DNA of 64,000 nucleotides from Maribacter sp044594925 (GTDB lineage: Bacteria; Bacteroidota; Bacteroidia; Flavobacteriales; Flavobacteriaceae). The stretch covers positions 1,612,001-1,676,000 of the forward strand of contig NZ_CP138991.1 in NCBI RefSeq assembly GCF_044594925.1, in the 5' to 3' direction. The position numbers and the translations under genes were made by a program. The notes beneath the pieces were generated by a model, which did no database searches, was not told the origin of the DNA, and worked only from the letters and a program-made list of their open reading frames with translations. Below, piece after piece: positions 17,097 to 26,590 of the stretch (positions are counted from its first letter, which is position 1; each line of letters begins with the position of its first letter).

Positions 17097-17891
17097 CTAT
17101 TCCTTAATAACAAAAGATGCGGCTTCAGGTTTTTGATAAAAACCAACTTCTTTCTTTGTGTCACTTAAGGTCATATTTTCAAAAGTTACCGTGCTTTTCT
17201 CTTCTTTGATAGTGCTACCCTCGTAATTATACCACGTTATCGCTTTGGGAAGTAAAAGTCCATTGACATCCATCCAATCGGAATAGCGAATCCATTTTAC
17301 ATTATCGGAAACTTCACCACTACGGTAGGTAACGGTATAACCCAGCCATTGCATTTTAAAAGTCTCTGGGTGGTAATGAAGGTAATACTCATCTTTTGAA
17401 GAGACGCCAATGCCATTATCATAGCTTATACGGATACCTGGATACGAAACACCCTCATATTCTAGATTTTCAGTGGCTGCATAATTAATTCCATCATCTG
17501 CCAATACAAAGGGCATCGCATAAAAATAGAACATCAAATTATGATAAAAAATAGGATCTCCTTTATAGGTTTTATCAGCATCTAACAACCAAACACCTTC
17601 TCCATCAAAACCCATAGAATAATTGGCTGTAGTGACCTTATCCTTACGTGAGATAAGGTCTATGGTATGTGTTTCTCGTGCCTTGGGTTTGGGTAAATCA
17701 AAAACTAAAGTTTTTTGTTTTCGCCATATGGCAAAGCCGCCATGGGCGTCAAAGATTTTTTCTAATTCTTCCGGGAAATCATTAGAAACAACAATTTGCT
17801 CTTTTTGCTGCTCCAATTTTTCCTGTGGTTTTACCTGTTCTTTGCAGGATAACGAAACCGTAAATAGTACAAGTATTACTAATTTTTTCAT
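17097..17891 (-). CDS. DUF6503-type lipoprotein
   Basis: A 264-residue lipoprotein: the signal peptide ends in the lipobox SLSC (Cys16), followed by a lysine- and glutamine-rich linker to about residue 40. The body matches the flavobacterial DUF6503 pattern (FDAHGGFAIWRK, DGEGVWLLD, the repeated tyrosine- and tryptophan-rich strands YLHYHPETFKMQWLGY and VKWIRYSDW). It probably forms a LolA/LolB-like or beta-rich periplasmic fold, but its role is not known. It is transcribed away from the methyltransferase gene at 17969 and separated from the molybdenum operon by a terminator. Confidence 0.75.
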   Translation of the reverse strand: MKKLVILVLFTVSLSCKEQVKPQEKLEQQKEQIVVSNDFPEELEKIFDAHGGFAIWRKQKTLVFDLPKPKARETHTIDLISRKDKVTTANYSMGFDGEGVWLLDADKTYKGDPIFYHNLMFYFYAMPFVLADDGINYAATENLEYEGVSYPGIRISYDNGIGVSSKDEYYLHYHPETFKMQWLGYTVTYRSGEVSDNVKWIRYSDWMDVNGLLLPKAITWYNYEGSTIKEEKSTVTFENMTLSDTKKEVGFYQKPEAASFVIKE

Positions 17892-17968
17892 GTTGGTCGG
17901 ATTTTTTTATTTGAACATCTGTCGGCACTTTCCAAAATACTTAACATATTCCATTATTTTTACAACCC

Positions 17969-18775
17969 ATGCTAGAAACTAAACATATCTCCAGTGCGCA
18001 GAATACCTTGGTCAAAAAGATAGTTCTCTTGCGTGACAAATCAAAGGAACGTAAAAAAACGGGGCTTTTTATTTTGGAAGGCAAAAGGGAGTTAGAACTG
18101 GCCCAACAAGGAAATTATGATATAAAGACGGTTTTATATAACGAGAAGCTTGTAACGATTAGTACACTCAAGGATAACTTTAATCTTTATAACAATACCA
18201 TTTTAATCGGAGTTACACAGGAGGTTTATGATAAAATAGCATATCGAAATACCACCGAGGGTATCGTTGCTATCACAAAGGCGAAATCACATAATCTTTC
18301 ACAGCTAAAACTGAAAACTAAAAATCCACTTATTTTAGTTGCAGAGGCTCCGGAAAAACCCGGAAACATAGGAGCTTTACTAAGAACAGCGGACGCGGCC
18401 AATTTAGATGCGGTGCTTATTGCCAATCCTAAAACGGACCTGTATAATCCTAATATTATACGTTCTAGTGTAGGCTGTGTTTTTACGGGTACTATTGCAA
18501 CAGGTACTTCTTCCGAACTAATTGGTTATTTAAAGAATCATGAAATTGATATCTATTGCGCTGCGCTGACGGCCTCCAAAGACTACTCCTTAATTAATTA
18601 TAAAAAACCCACCGCCATAGTCGTAGGTACAGAGAACAGTGGGTTAAGTGATATTTGGCTAGAACAGTCTACTCAAAATATTATTATACCCATGGAAGGC
18701 CATATAGACTCCATGAATGTATCGGTATCCGCGGCAATACTTATCTTTGAAGCCAAAAGACAACGTAAAAGCTAA
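17969..18775 (+). CDS. TrmH/SpoU family RNA 2'-O-methyltransferase
   Basis: A 268-residue SPOUT-class methyltransferase. An N-terminal RNA-binding substrate domain (about 1-100; KIVLLRDKSKERKKTGLFILEGKRE) precedes the knotted catalytic domain with the three motifs: EAPEKPGNIGALLRTADAA, VVGTENSGLS and IPMEGHIDSMNVSVSAAI. It should methylate a ribose in rRNA or tRNA; the target cannot be told from sequence. A near-consensus -7 box (TATTTTTA, 17955-17962) ends seven bases before the ATG, so the transcript may be leaderless. Confidence 0.92.
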   Translation: MLETKHISSAQNTLVKKIVLLRDKSKERKKTGLFILEGKRELELAQQGNYDIKTVLYNEKLVTISTLKDNFNLYNNTILIGVTQEVYDKIAYRNTTEGIVAITKAKSHNLSQLKLKTKNPLILVAEAPEKPGNIGALLRTADAANLDAVLIANPKTDLYNPNIIRSSVGCVFTGTIATGTSSELIGYLKNHEIDIYCAALTASKDYSLINYKKPTAIVVGTENSGLSDIWLEQSTQNIIIPMEGHIDSMNVSVSAAILIFEAKRQRKS

Positions 18776-18827
18776 GTGACAACAAAAGAGCTAATCTGGC
18801 GTTTGCTCTCTAAGTTCAACCCAACCT

Positions 18828-20060
18828 ATGAATAACTCCTTTGTTTTTTATTGCATTTTAGGAATACTCGTTTTTGAATTTTTAGTTTCTACCACTTTGA
18901 ACTATTTAAATTCCAGACATTTTAAAGATGAAGTTCCTGAAGATTTAAAGGATGTGTATAACCAGGAAGAATACAAAAAATCGCAATCCTATAAATTGAC
19001 CAATTATAGATTTGGCATATTTACATCGATTTTTTCATTGACATTAATTCTCGTATTCCTAATTCTTGGTGGTTTTGGGTGGGTAGATAATTTTGTAATG
19101 GAGAACACTCAAAACCCCATACTCCAGGCACTTTTATTTTTCGGCATCATTATGATCGGCAGTGATATCCTAAGTACTCCTTTTGGGGTTTATCAAACTT
19201 TTGTAATCGAAGAAAAATTCGGATTTAATAAAACTACGGCCAAAACCTTTATTCTTGACAAAATAAAAGGCTGGGCAATGACCATTATTATCGGAGGTCC
19301 CTTACTGGCTTTAGTACTATGGTTCTTTCAATTCGCTGGAAAAAACTTCTGGTTATATACTTGGGTATTGATTGCAGTTTTCACCCTGTTCATGAACCTA
19401 TTCTACAGCAAACTAATCGTCCCGCTATTCAACAAACAAGAGCCTTTACCGAACGGAAGTTTAAAAGAAAAGATAGAACGTTATGCGCAAAATGTGGGTT
19501 TTGACCTCCAAAATATATTTGTCATAAACGGTTCTAAAAGATCTACAAAAGCCAATGCTTATTTCTCTGGATTTGGCAAAGAGAAGCGGGTAACTTTATA
19601 CGATACGTTAATCAAAGATTTAGATGAGGACGAAATAGTCGCTGTTCTGGCCCATGAGGTAGGTCATTACAAAAAAAAGCATATCATCTTCAATTTAATC
19701 ACTTCTATCCTGCTCACGGGCATCATGCTGTTCATTCTTTCCCTGTTCATCAATAATCCAGACATATCTTTAGCTATAGGCGTTGACAGACCTAGTTTTC
19801 ATGCGGCATTAATAGGGTTTGGAATACTATACAGTCCTTTTTCAGAAATCACAGGGTTACTCATGAACCACTTTTCCAGAAAGTTCGAATATCAAGCAGA
19901 TGACTACGCTAAAAACACTTTTGCAGCACTACCGCTAGTGACCTCTTTAAAAAAGCTATCCAAGAATAGTCTAAGCAATTTAACCCCGCACCCTGCATAT
20001 GTTTTCATGCACTATTCCCACCCTCCGTTAATAGATAGAATCAGGAATTTAAAGGCTTAG
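18828..20060 (+). CDS. M48 family metallopeptidase (Ste24-like CAAX protease)
   Basis: A 410-residue integral membrane zinc protease. The catalytic motif is HEVGH (H276, E277, H280) and the third ligand is E354 in KFEYQADDYA. Six to seven membrane segments surround it, as in the Ste24/HtpX group, and the N-terminal region (TLNYLNSRHFKDEVPEDLKD) matches the Ste24-type family. Such proteases remove damaged or prenyl-like C-termini and help in membrane protein quality control. It follows the methyltransferase by 52 bases and may share its transcript. Confidence 0.92.
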   Translation: MNNSFVFYCILGILVFEFLVSTTLNYLNSRHFKDEVPEDLKDVYNQEEYKKSQSYKLTNYRFGIFTSIFSLTLILVFLILGGFGWVDNFVMENTQNPILQALLFFGIIMIGSDILSTPFGVYQTFVIEEKFGFNKTTAKTFILDKIKGWAMTIIIGGPLLALVLWFFQFAGKNFWLYTWVLIAVFTLFMNLFYSKLIVPLFNKQEPLPNGSLKEKIERYAQNVGFDLQNIFVINGSKRSTKANAYFSGFGKEKRVTLYDTLIKDLDEDEIVAVLAHEVGHYKKKHIIFNLITSILLTGIMLFILSLFINNPDISLAIGVDRPSFHAALIGFGILYSPFSEITGLLMNHFSRKFEYQADDYAKNTFAALPLVTSLKKLSKNSLSNLTPHPAYVFMHYSHPPLIDRIRNLKA

Positions 20061-20104
20061 TTTTTGTTGTATAGCAGCTTATATTGTGTTAATTTTATTC
20101 TAGA

Positions 20105-22309
20105 ATGACACAAGCCGCTATAGAAGAAGAAAACAAATTAATTGCTAAGCAATACAAGGAATTGTTACGCATTAGTTACCAAACACTGTCGGATGAGGAT
20201 AAAAAACTTATTCGCAGCGCTTTTGAGATTGCGGTAGATGCCCACAAAGAACAGCGTAGAAAGTCCGGAGAAGCCTATATTTTTCATCCTATCGCCGTGG
20301 CAAAAATTGTAGCCTCCGAAATTGGATTAGATGCTGTTTCCATTGCCTCTGCACTTCTTCACGACGTAGTTGAGGACACCGACTATACCTTAGACGATAT
20401 TGATCGCATGTTTGGAGAAACGGTAGCAAGAATTGTCGATGGCCTAACAAAAATATCCCACCTAAAAAAGGACATGAATATCTCCCAGCAAGCGGAGAAC
20501 TTCAGAAAAATGCTACTTACCCTTAATGATGATGTACGCGTTATCATAATCAAAATAGCGGATAGGTATCATAACATGCTTACCATGGACTCCATGCCAG
20601 AGCATAAACAGGTTAAAATCTCTTCTGAAACCCTATACATTTATGCACCCTTAGCGCATAGAATCGGGCTTTATAACATTAAGACGGAGTTAGAGGACTT
20701 AAGCTTAAAATATACAGAACCAGAGGTTTATAACGCTATAAAAAGTAAAATTGAAGATAGTAAAGAGGAGCAACAGGCATATATTGATTCTTTTGCGGAA
20801 GTGATAGACAATTCCTTGAAGAAAGAAGGATTGAACTATTCCATAAAGGGCCGAATGAAATCAATTTTTTCCATGCGGCGTAAGATGAAAGCCCAAAACG
20901 TAAGCTATGAAGAAATCTATGACAAGTTTGCTATACGCATCATTTACAAATCGGATGCACAGAACGAAAAGTTTTTAGCCTGGAAAATATATTCCATTGT
21001 TACGGATCACTTTACCCCTAACCCGGTACGACTAAGAGATTGGATATCATCACCAAAATCAACGGGCTACGAAGCACTTCACATAACCGTTATGGGCCCC
21101 GAAGGAAAATGGGTAGAAGTTCAGATACGCAGCGAACGTATGCATGAAATTGCAGAAAAAGGATACGCGGCACATTTTAAATACAAACATGGTAACCAAA
21201 AAGAACAGGGTATAGAAGTTTGGCTCAATAAACTCCAAGAAGCTTTGGAAAACGCCAACACCAACGCAGTAGACTTTGTAGAGGAATTTAAACTAAACCT
21301 TTACTCTAAAGAAATATTCGTTTTTACCCCCAAGGGAGAATTAAAATCTTTACCAAAAGGCGCTACTCCATTAGATTTTGCCTTCAGTATACATACAGAA
21401 GTAGGGATGCGTACCCGTGGCGCAAAAGTGAACGGGAAATTAGTTCCATTGAACACTACACTTAATAGTGGGGACAGACTAGAAATCATAACATCTAACC
21501 AAGCGAAACCAAATCAAAACTGGCTCGATTATGCAACTACGGCCAGAGCAAGATCTAAAATTAAATCCGTCTTAAGAGAGGAGAAAAAATCCATTGCGGA
21601 AGAAGGAAAAGAGACGTTACGACGAAAGTTGAAGTCTCAAAAAATTAACTTGAACGAGGATTCCGTGAATAAAATGGTTACCTTTTTTAAGTTAAAGACC
21701 AGTTTAGACCTTTTTTATCGTGTAGGCATGGGGTCAATTGACAATCAGATGCTAAAAGATTTTGCATCTAATTACAATAATGCTTTCATAAGTTTCTTCA
21801 AAAATAAAATCAGAAGAACCCCTGCGCCAGAAGACGTCAATAAAGAAGAAATAACTTCCAAATACGATATGTTGGTATTTGGAAAGGAAGAAGAAAAATT
21901 AGATTACAAACTTTCTCAATGCTGTAATCCTATTCCTGGAGATGAGGTTTTTGGTTTTGTAAGTGTTTCAGAAGGTATAAAAGTGCATAAAAAGAACTGC
22001 CCTAACGCTATTTCGTTACAATCTAACTATGCTTATAGAATTATAAGCGCAAAATGGGTAGACTCCACACAGGAAGAGTTTAAAGTAGACATCCAGCTCA
22101 CGGGAATAGACAATCTAGGATTAGTAAGCGAAATAACAGAAGTTATTTCTGGAAATATGCATGTAAACATGCGAAATCTTAACTTTAGTACGGATGGTGG
22201 AACCTTTACAGGACGTATAACGGTGGTCGTTAAGAACAATCATATTTTGCAAAAACTGATAGATAATCTAAAGCAGATTAATGGTATTGACAAAGTGGGT
22301 CGACTTTAG
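20105..22309 (+). CDS. Bifunctional (p)ppGpp synthetase/hydrolase (RelA/SpoT)
   Basis: A 734-residue long RSH protein. In order it has an HD hydrolase domain (about 35-185; FHPIAVA, H86-D87 in LLHDVVEDT), the synthetase domain (about 240-350; GRMKSIFSMRRKM and SPKSTGYEALHITV), a TGS domain (about 390-450; FVFTPKGELKSLPKG and DFAFSIHTEVG), a zinc-finger-like segment with CCNPIPGDE and CP, and a C-terminal ACT domain. The HD motif is intact, so hydrolysis should work as well as synthesis. It controls the stringent response and is probably the only long RSH in the cell. Confidence 0.95.
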   Translation: MTQAAIEEENKLIAKQYKELLRISYQTLSDEDKKLIRSAFEIAVDAHKEQRRKSGEAYIFHPIAVAKIVASEIGLDAVSIASALLHDVVEDTDYTLDDIDRMFGETVARIVDGLTKISHLKKDMNISQQAENFRKMLLTLNDDVRVIIIKIADRYHNMLTMDSMPEHKQVKISSETLYIYAPLAHRIGLYNIKTELEDLSLKYTEPEVYNAIKSKIEDSKEEQQAYIDSFAEVIDNSLKKEGLNYSIKGRMKSIFSMRRKMKAQNVSYEEIYDKFAIRIIYKSDAQNEKFLAWKIYSIVTDHFTPNPVRLRDWISSPKSTGYEALHITVMGPEGKWVEVQIRSERMHEIAEKGYAAHFKYKHGNQKEQGIEVWLNKLQEALENANTNAVDFVEEFKLNLYSKEIFVFTPKGELKSLPKGATPLDFAFSIHTEVGMRTRGAKVNGKLVPLNTTLNSGDRLEIITSNQAKPNQNWLDYATTARARSKIKSVLREEKKSIAEEGKETLRRKLKSQKINLNEDSVNKMVTFFKLKTSLDLFYRVGMGSIDNQMLKDFASNYNNAFISFFKNKIRRTPAPEDVNKEEITSKYDMLVFGKEEEKLDYKLSQCCNPIPGDEVFGFVSVSEGIKVHKKNCPNAISLQSNYAYRIISAKWVDSTQEEFKVDIQLTGIDNLGLVSEITEVISGNMHVNMRNLNFSTDGGTFTGRITVVVKNNHILQKLIDNLKQINGIDKVGRL

Positions 22310-22331
22310 GAAAGGAAATAAAATTTAAATG

Positions 22332-22339
22332 TACATTTG
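22332..22339 (+). promoter_or_regulatory. -7 promoter box of the fur-family gene
   Basis: TACATTTG matches the Bacteroidota -7 consensus TAnnTTTG exactly. A transcript would start near 22344-22346, about 12-14 bases before ATG 22358. This also argues against the upstream TTG at 22337 as the start codon, because that codon overlaps the box. I see no clear -33 TTG. Confidence 0.5.
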
Positions 22340-22357
22340 CACATTAAGGCAATATAT

Positions 22358-22813
22358 ATGGCTTCCGATAAGAACCAAGAAATTGTAAAAAACGTATTTA
22401 CTAGCTTTTTAGAAGATAACGGGCACAGAAAAACACCCGAACGTTACGCTATACTCCAAGAAATTTACGAAAGTGAAGATCACTTTGATATAGAGTCGCT
22501 CTACATCAAAATGAAGAATAAAAACTACCGTGTAAGTAGAGCTACCCTTTATAATACTATTGAGCTATTATTAGATTGCAAATTGGTTCGAAAGCATCAA
22601 TTTGGGAAAAATCAGGCACAATATGAAAAATCTTATTTTGATAGACAACATGATCATGTAATTCTCACGGATACCGGCGAGGTCATGGAGTTCTGTGACC
22701 CACGCATACAATCCATAAAAAAGACGATAGAAGAAGTGTTCGATATAAAAATCAATACACACTCACTATACTTCTACGGAACAAAAAATAAAACAGAAAA
22801 AACGAACGACTAA
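22358..22813 (+). CDS. Fur family transcriptional regulator
   Basis: A 151-residue regulator in the form starting at ATG 22358 (MASDKNQ). An N-terminal winged helix (about 15-85; RKTPERYAILQEIY, YRVSRATLYNTIELL) binds DNA and a C-terminal dimerisation and metal domain follows, with DRQHDHVI where classical Fur has HHHDH. The zinc-binding CxxC pairs found in many Fur proteins are absent. It may sense iron, zinc or peroxide; the change in the His cluster makes the metal uncertain. It lies between the stringent-response gene and purA, 15 bases before purA, and is probably co-transcribed with it. Confidence 0.88.
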   Translation: MASDKNQEIVKNVFTSFLEDNGHRKTPERYAILQEIYESEDHFDIESLYIKMKNKNYRVSRATLYNTIELLLDCKLVRKHQFGKNQAQYEKSYFDRQHDHVILTDTGEVMEFCDPRIQSIKKTIEEVFDIKINTHSLYFYGTKNKTEKTND

Positions 22814-22828
22814 CCAAGTATATTTTAA

Positions 22829-24100
22829 ATGGCAGTAGATTTATTGTTAGGCCTACAGTGGGGTGACGAAGGAAAAGGGAAAATTGTTGATGTATTAACT
22901 AAAAACTATGATATAATTGCGCGCTTTCAAGGCGGTCCCAATGCGGGTCATACCTTAGAGTTTGATGGAATAAAACATGTTTTACATACTATCCCCTCTG
23001 GGATTTTTCACAAAAATGCAACCAATGTAGTTGGTAATGGTGTAGTTATTGACCCCGTTATTTTCAAAAAAGAATTAGATGCGTTAAAAGATTTTAAATT
23101 AGATATTAAATCTATTTTACTTATTTCTCGTAAAGCCCATTTAATATTACCGACCCATCGTCTTTTAGATGCAGCTTCGGAAGCAGCGAAAGGAAAAGCC
23201 AAAATTGGCTCTACATTAAAGGGAATTGGTCCAACTTACATGGACAAGACCGGCCGAAACGGTATGCGGGTAGGTGATTTGGAACTAAGTGATTGGAGAG
23301 AAAAATACCGTTCCCTGGCCAATAAGCATGAGGCGATGATTGGGTTCTATGATGTTGATATCCAGTATGATCTAGCGGAGCTAGAGGCTGATTTCTTTAG
23401 CGCTGTGGAAGAGCTCAAAGCATTGACCTTCATTGACAGCGAAGAGTACCTTTACCAAGCTCAAAAATCCGGAAAGAAAATACTGGCCGAGGGCGCCCAA
23501 GGCTCTTTGCTGGATATTGATTTTGGAACCTACCCATATGTAACCTCATCGAATACTACCGCCGCCGGTGCTTGTACCGGTCTAGGGGTAGCCCCTAACC
23601 AAATTGGCGAGGTAAAAGGTATCTTCAAAGCCTACGCCACCCGTGTGGGTAGTGGCCCTTTCCCCACAGAATTGTTCGATGATGATGGTGCGACTATGGG
23701 AAAAGTAGGAAATGAATTTGGAGCAACTACAGGAAGACCAAGAAGATGTGGTTGGTTAGACCTTGTCGCTTTAAAATATGCAGTTAGAATTAATGGCGTC
23801 ACTGAACTCATGATGATGAAAGGTGACGTTTTAAGTGGATTTAAAAAATTAAAGATTTGTACGGCCTATAATTACAAGGGTGACACCATAGACCATTTAC
23901 CTTATAACATTGAAGCAGAAAATGTAACTCCTATATACACAGAAATGAAGGGATGGGATGAAGATTTGACAAAAATGACCAAAGCAGGGCAATTGCCAGA
24001 TTCGCTAAATGCTTATATCGATTTCTTAGAAAAAGAATTGGAAGTCCCTATTAAAATAGTATCCGTAGGTCCGGATAGAACCCAGACCATACACAGATAA
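22829..24100 (+). CDS. purA: Adenylosuccinate synthetase PurA
   Basis: A 423-residue enzyme that joins IMP and aspartate using GTP, the first committed step from IMP to AMP. The phosphate-binding loop LLGLQWGDEGKGKIVD lies at the N-terminus. Further motifs are GGPNAGHT, IGSTLKGIGPTY, EGAQGSLLDIDFGTYPYVTSS and TGRPRRCGWLD. Length is as usual. It lies 15 bases after the Fur-family gene and ends at a strong terminator. Confidence 0.98.
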   Translation: MAVDLLLGLQWGDEGKGKIVDVLTKNYDIIARFQGGPNAGHTLEFDGIKHVLHTIPSGIFHKNATNVVGNGVVIDPVIFKKELDALKDFKLDIKSILLISRKAHLILPTHRLLDAASEAAKGKAKIGSTLKGIGPTYMDKTGRNGMRVGDLELSDWREKYRSLANKHEAMIGFYDVDIQYDLAELEADFFSAVEELKALTFIDSEEYLYQAQKSGKKILAEGAQGSLLDIDFGTYPYVTSSNTTAAGACTGLGVAPNQIGEVKGIFKAYATRVGSGPFPTELFDDDGATMGKVGNEFGATTGRPRRCGWLDLVALKYAVRINGVTELMMMKGDVLSGFKKLKICTAYNYKGDTIDHLPYNIEAENVTPIYTEMKGWDEDLTKMTKAGQLPDSLNAYIDFLEKELEVPIKIVSVGPDRTQTIHR

Positions 24101-24126
24101 TCAATAACTTCGGTCATAACCTACAT

Positions 24127-24167
24127 GGCGTTAAGCGAAAAAAAGCTTAACGCCATTTATTTTTTTA
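24127..24167 (+). terminator. Intrinsic terminator after purA
   Basis: GGCGTTAAGC (24127-24136) and GCTTAACGCC (24145-24154) form a perfect ten-base stem with an A-rich loop, followed by ATTTATTTTTTT. It closes the fur-purA unit and isolates the sugar-oxidation cluster that begins at 24196. Confidence 0.9.
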
Positions 24168-24195
24168 TTAAGTTTCATTAATCAAATTACACAAG

Positions 24196-24984
24196 ATGAA
24201 ACATATAAAAACACTTCTAGCACTAGTTATTCTTAGTATGGCCTGTAAGACCGAGAAAAAACAGGAAACTCCCGAGACTGCTCCTGTAGCCGAAACAGAA
24301 GAAGAATGGATTGTTCTTTTCGACGGAACCAGTACAAAAGGATGGAGAGCTTATAATGGTAAAACCTTACCTCCTGGCTGGGTAGCAAAGAATGGAGAAC
24401 TGACTTTTGACACCGCTTTAGGTCTTGAACAAGATTACAAGGGCGGAAAAGATATCATCTACGGCGCGGAAGAATTCGAGAACTTTGAGCTACATGTAGA
24501 ATGGAAACTTCCAGAAGGTGGTAACAGCGGTATTTTCTATCATTTAAAAGAAGGATATGATAGTCCACCCGAAGTATCACCAGAATATCAACTTATAGAT
24601 GATGAGAACTATGCAAGAATCCATGATTTAACCGCATACAATAGCAGTCTGGGATATACCGAAAAACCAGAGGAATTAAAACCATTGCAACAGACAGCAT
24701 CTGACTACGCCATGCATCCCGCGGACCCAAAGGATAAGGTATTACATCCTGTAGGAGAATGGAACTCCACCAAGATTGTTTTCACTCCAGAAAAAGTTGA
24801 ACATTGGCTGAATGGAAAAATGGTGGTATCTTTTGTTCCCTGGTCAGAAGAATGGTACGAAAAAAAGAATTCCGATAAGTGGAAAAACAGTGAGGACTAT
24901 GGAAAATACAAGACGGGCTTCATAGGCTTTCAAGACCATTCCAGCCCTATTTGGTTCAGAAACATAAAAATTAAAAAACTATAA
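24196..24984 (+). CDS. DUF1080 lipoprotein (3-keto-disaccharide hydrolase family)
   Basis: A 262-residue lipoprotein (lipobox LSMAC, Cys17) with an acidic linker and a single concanavalin-like DUF1080 domain (about 40-262). Typical motifs are LFDGTSTKGWRAYNG, the LPEGGNSGIFYHL strand, PEYQLIDDENY, WNSTKIVF and the end GFQDHSSPIWFRNIKIK. This family is known as 3-keto-disaccharide hydrolase: it cleaves sugars whose C3 hydroxyl has been oxidised. It is the first gene of a cluster with an oxidoreductase nine bases downstream, matching that chemistry. Confidence 0.9.
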   Translation: MKHIKTLLALVILSMACKTEKKQETPETAPVAETEEEWIVLFDGTSTKGWRAYNGKTLPPGWVAKNGELTFDTALGLEQDYKGGKDIIYGAEEFENFELHVEWKLPEGGNSGIFYHLKEGYDSPPEVSPEYQLIDDENYARIHDLTAYNSSLGYTEKPEELKPLQQTASDYAMHPADPKDKVLHPVGEWNSTKIVFTPEKVEHWLNGKMVVSFVPWSEEWYEKKNSDKWKNSEDYGKYKTGFIGFQDHSSPIWFRNIKIKKL

Positions 24985-24993
24985 CCGCCATCC

Positions 24994-26454
24994 ATGAAAA
25001 AAAGAGAATTTTTAAAAAAATCAGCCCTATTAGCATCCACGACCGCTATTATGCCTTCATTTGTTATGGCTTGTAAAGAGGAAAAGCAAGCAGCCACTGA
25101 GGTAAAGAAGCTTACTAGATTACGAACAGCTCATATAGGTGTTGGTAATATGGGAGGTGAAGACTTAAGAGATATTTCATCTCATGCCGATGTAGATGTT
25201 ACTGCTTTGTGTGATGTGGATTCCAATAATTTAGCAGCTGCTAAAAAACTACATCCAAATGCAAAAACTTTTACGGACTACAGGATTATGCTAAAAGAAA
25301 TGGCTGATGATATTGATGCGGTTATCGTGTCTACTCCAGACCATACTCACGCCCCCGCATCCATGATGGCAATGGAAATGAATAAATCCGTTTATTGTCA
25401 AAAGCCATTGACACACTACGTCTCTGAAGCTCGTTCCATGAAAAAATTGGCTGCGGAAAAGGGTTTGGTCACTCAAATGGGAATACAGGTTCATTCCTTC
25501 TATGATTATAAATTGGCCACGCTACTAATTCAATCCGGTATTATTGGAAAAGTGCATACCGTGAGGGCTTGGTCTCCGAAAAATTGGGGTTATGATGGGC
25601 CAGTTCCAGAAGGAAAAGACCCCATACCCAGCACTTTAGACTGGAATCTCTGGTTGGGTACCTCAGCTGAAAGAAACTATAAAGAAGATGTCTACCATCC
25701 TGGCAATTGGAGAAAACTGGTAGATTATGGCTGTGGAACCTTAGGAGATATGGGGGTTCATATATTTGACACCCCTTACAACGCGCTAGCTTTAGACGTT
25801 CCTATGACCATAAAAAACGAGTGTAGAACTCCAAACGGTTTTGGCTTCCCAGAGAATAACAACGTTACCTATGAATTTCCGGGCACGGAATATACAACAG
25901 ACACTTTAAAGTGGGTATGGTATGATGGCCCAGGTGCTCCAGATATGCATGAAGACCTATTTTTACCAGGAGCCAATGGAAAAATATCTAACAATGGCGA
26001 TAAAAAGAACGCATCTATGGAAGATAAAATGTCTTTGGAAACGAAAACAGCGGAGGCCGGTAAGTTACCTGACCAAGGGGCGATGTTCATTGGGGAGAAA
26101 GGGCGGTTATTATTACCCCACTTTATGCAACTACCACAAAAGATAGTAGATGGTAAATATGTTGATATTTCTACTGAAATAACCGCTGTTGAAAAAGCGA
26201 ACAATATGGGCAAGCCTATTAGGGATTATGCTTCGGAAGGTCCGAAACACTACCATCAATTTGTAGATGCCTGTCTGGGTAAAGATGAATGCACAGCACC
26301 ATTTTCCTATGCCTCTAGATTAACGGAAACCATCTTACTAGGGGTTATTGCGGGAAGATTCCCTAATCAAACTTTACACTGGGATAACGAAAAGGCCAAG
26401 TTCTCGGAAGAGGAGGCCAATGCATTTTTAGAAGGTGATTACAGAGACTTCTAA
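24994..26454 (+). CDS. Gfo/Idh/MocA family oxidoreductase (exported)
   Basis: A 486-residue NAD(P)-dependent sugar oxidoreductase. The N-terminus (KKREFLKKSALLAS...SFVMAC) looks like an export signal of Tat or lipoprotein type, with Cys27 as possible lipid site. The Rossmann motif is HIGVGNMGGEDL. The usual EKP is replaced by QKP in YCQKPLTH, keeping the catalytic Lys; WNLWLGTS, WRKLVDYGCGTLGDMGVHIFD and HYHQFVDACLG follow. It probably oxidises or reduces the C3 position of a sugar. A cofactor carried outside the cytoplasm would be needed, as in glycosidase-type members with tightly bound NAD. It pairs with the DUF1080 gene. Confidence 0.88.
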   Translation: MKKREFLKKSALLASTTAIMPSFVMACKEEKQAATEVKKLTRLRTAHIGVGNMGGEDLRDISSHADVDVTALCDVDSNNLAAAKKLHPNAKTFTDYRIMLKEMADDIDAVIVSTPDHTHAPASMMAMEMNKSVYCQKPLTHYVSEARSMKKLAAEKGLVTQMGIQVHSFYDYKLATLLIQSGIIGKVHTVRAWSPKNWGYDGPVPEGKDPIPSTLDWNLWLGTSAERNYKEDVYHPGNWRKLVDYGCGTLGDMGVHIFDTPYNALALDVPMTIKNECRTPNGFGFPENNNVTYEFPGTEYTTDTLKWVWYDGPGAPDMHEDLFLPGANGKISNNGDKKNASMEDKMSLETKTAEAGKLPDQGAMFIGEKGRLLLPHFMQLPQKIVDGKYVDISTEITAVEKANNMGKPIRDYASEGPKHYHQFVDACLGKDECTAPFSYASRLTETILLGVIAGRFPNQTLHWDNEKAKFSEEEANAFLEGDYRDF

Positions 26455-26508
26455 AAGCTTATGAAACAGGTAATTCAAACTAATTTCAAAAAACACATCT
26501 GTTCTTTC

Positions 26509-26532
26509 AAGCCACCAATAGGTGGCTTTTTT
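26509..26532 (+). terminator. Intrinsic terminator after the Gfo/Idh gene
   Basis: AAGCCACC (26509-26516), loop AATA, GGTGGCTT (26521-26528) and a T-run. It divides the cluster into a two-gene unit (DUF1080, oxidoreductase) and a second unit that starts with the giant lipoprotein. Confidence 0.85.
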
Positions 26533-26590
26533 GTATTATATTTAAAAGTAATATATGAATATAAAATCGACCTATCTTAAATCTCCTTCT

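Noticed and set aside
24121..24195. Regulatory RNA after purA
   Set aside because: The fold is a simple ten-pair stem with a T-run, fully explained as a terminator.
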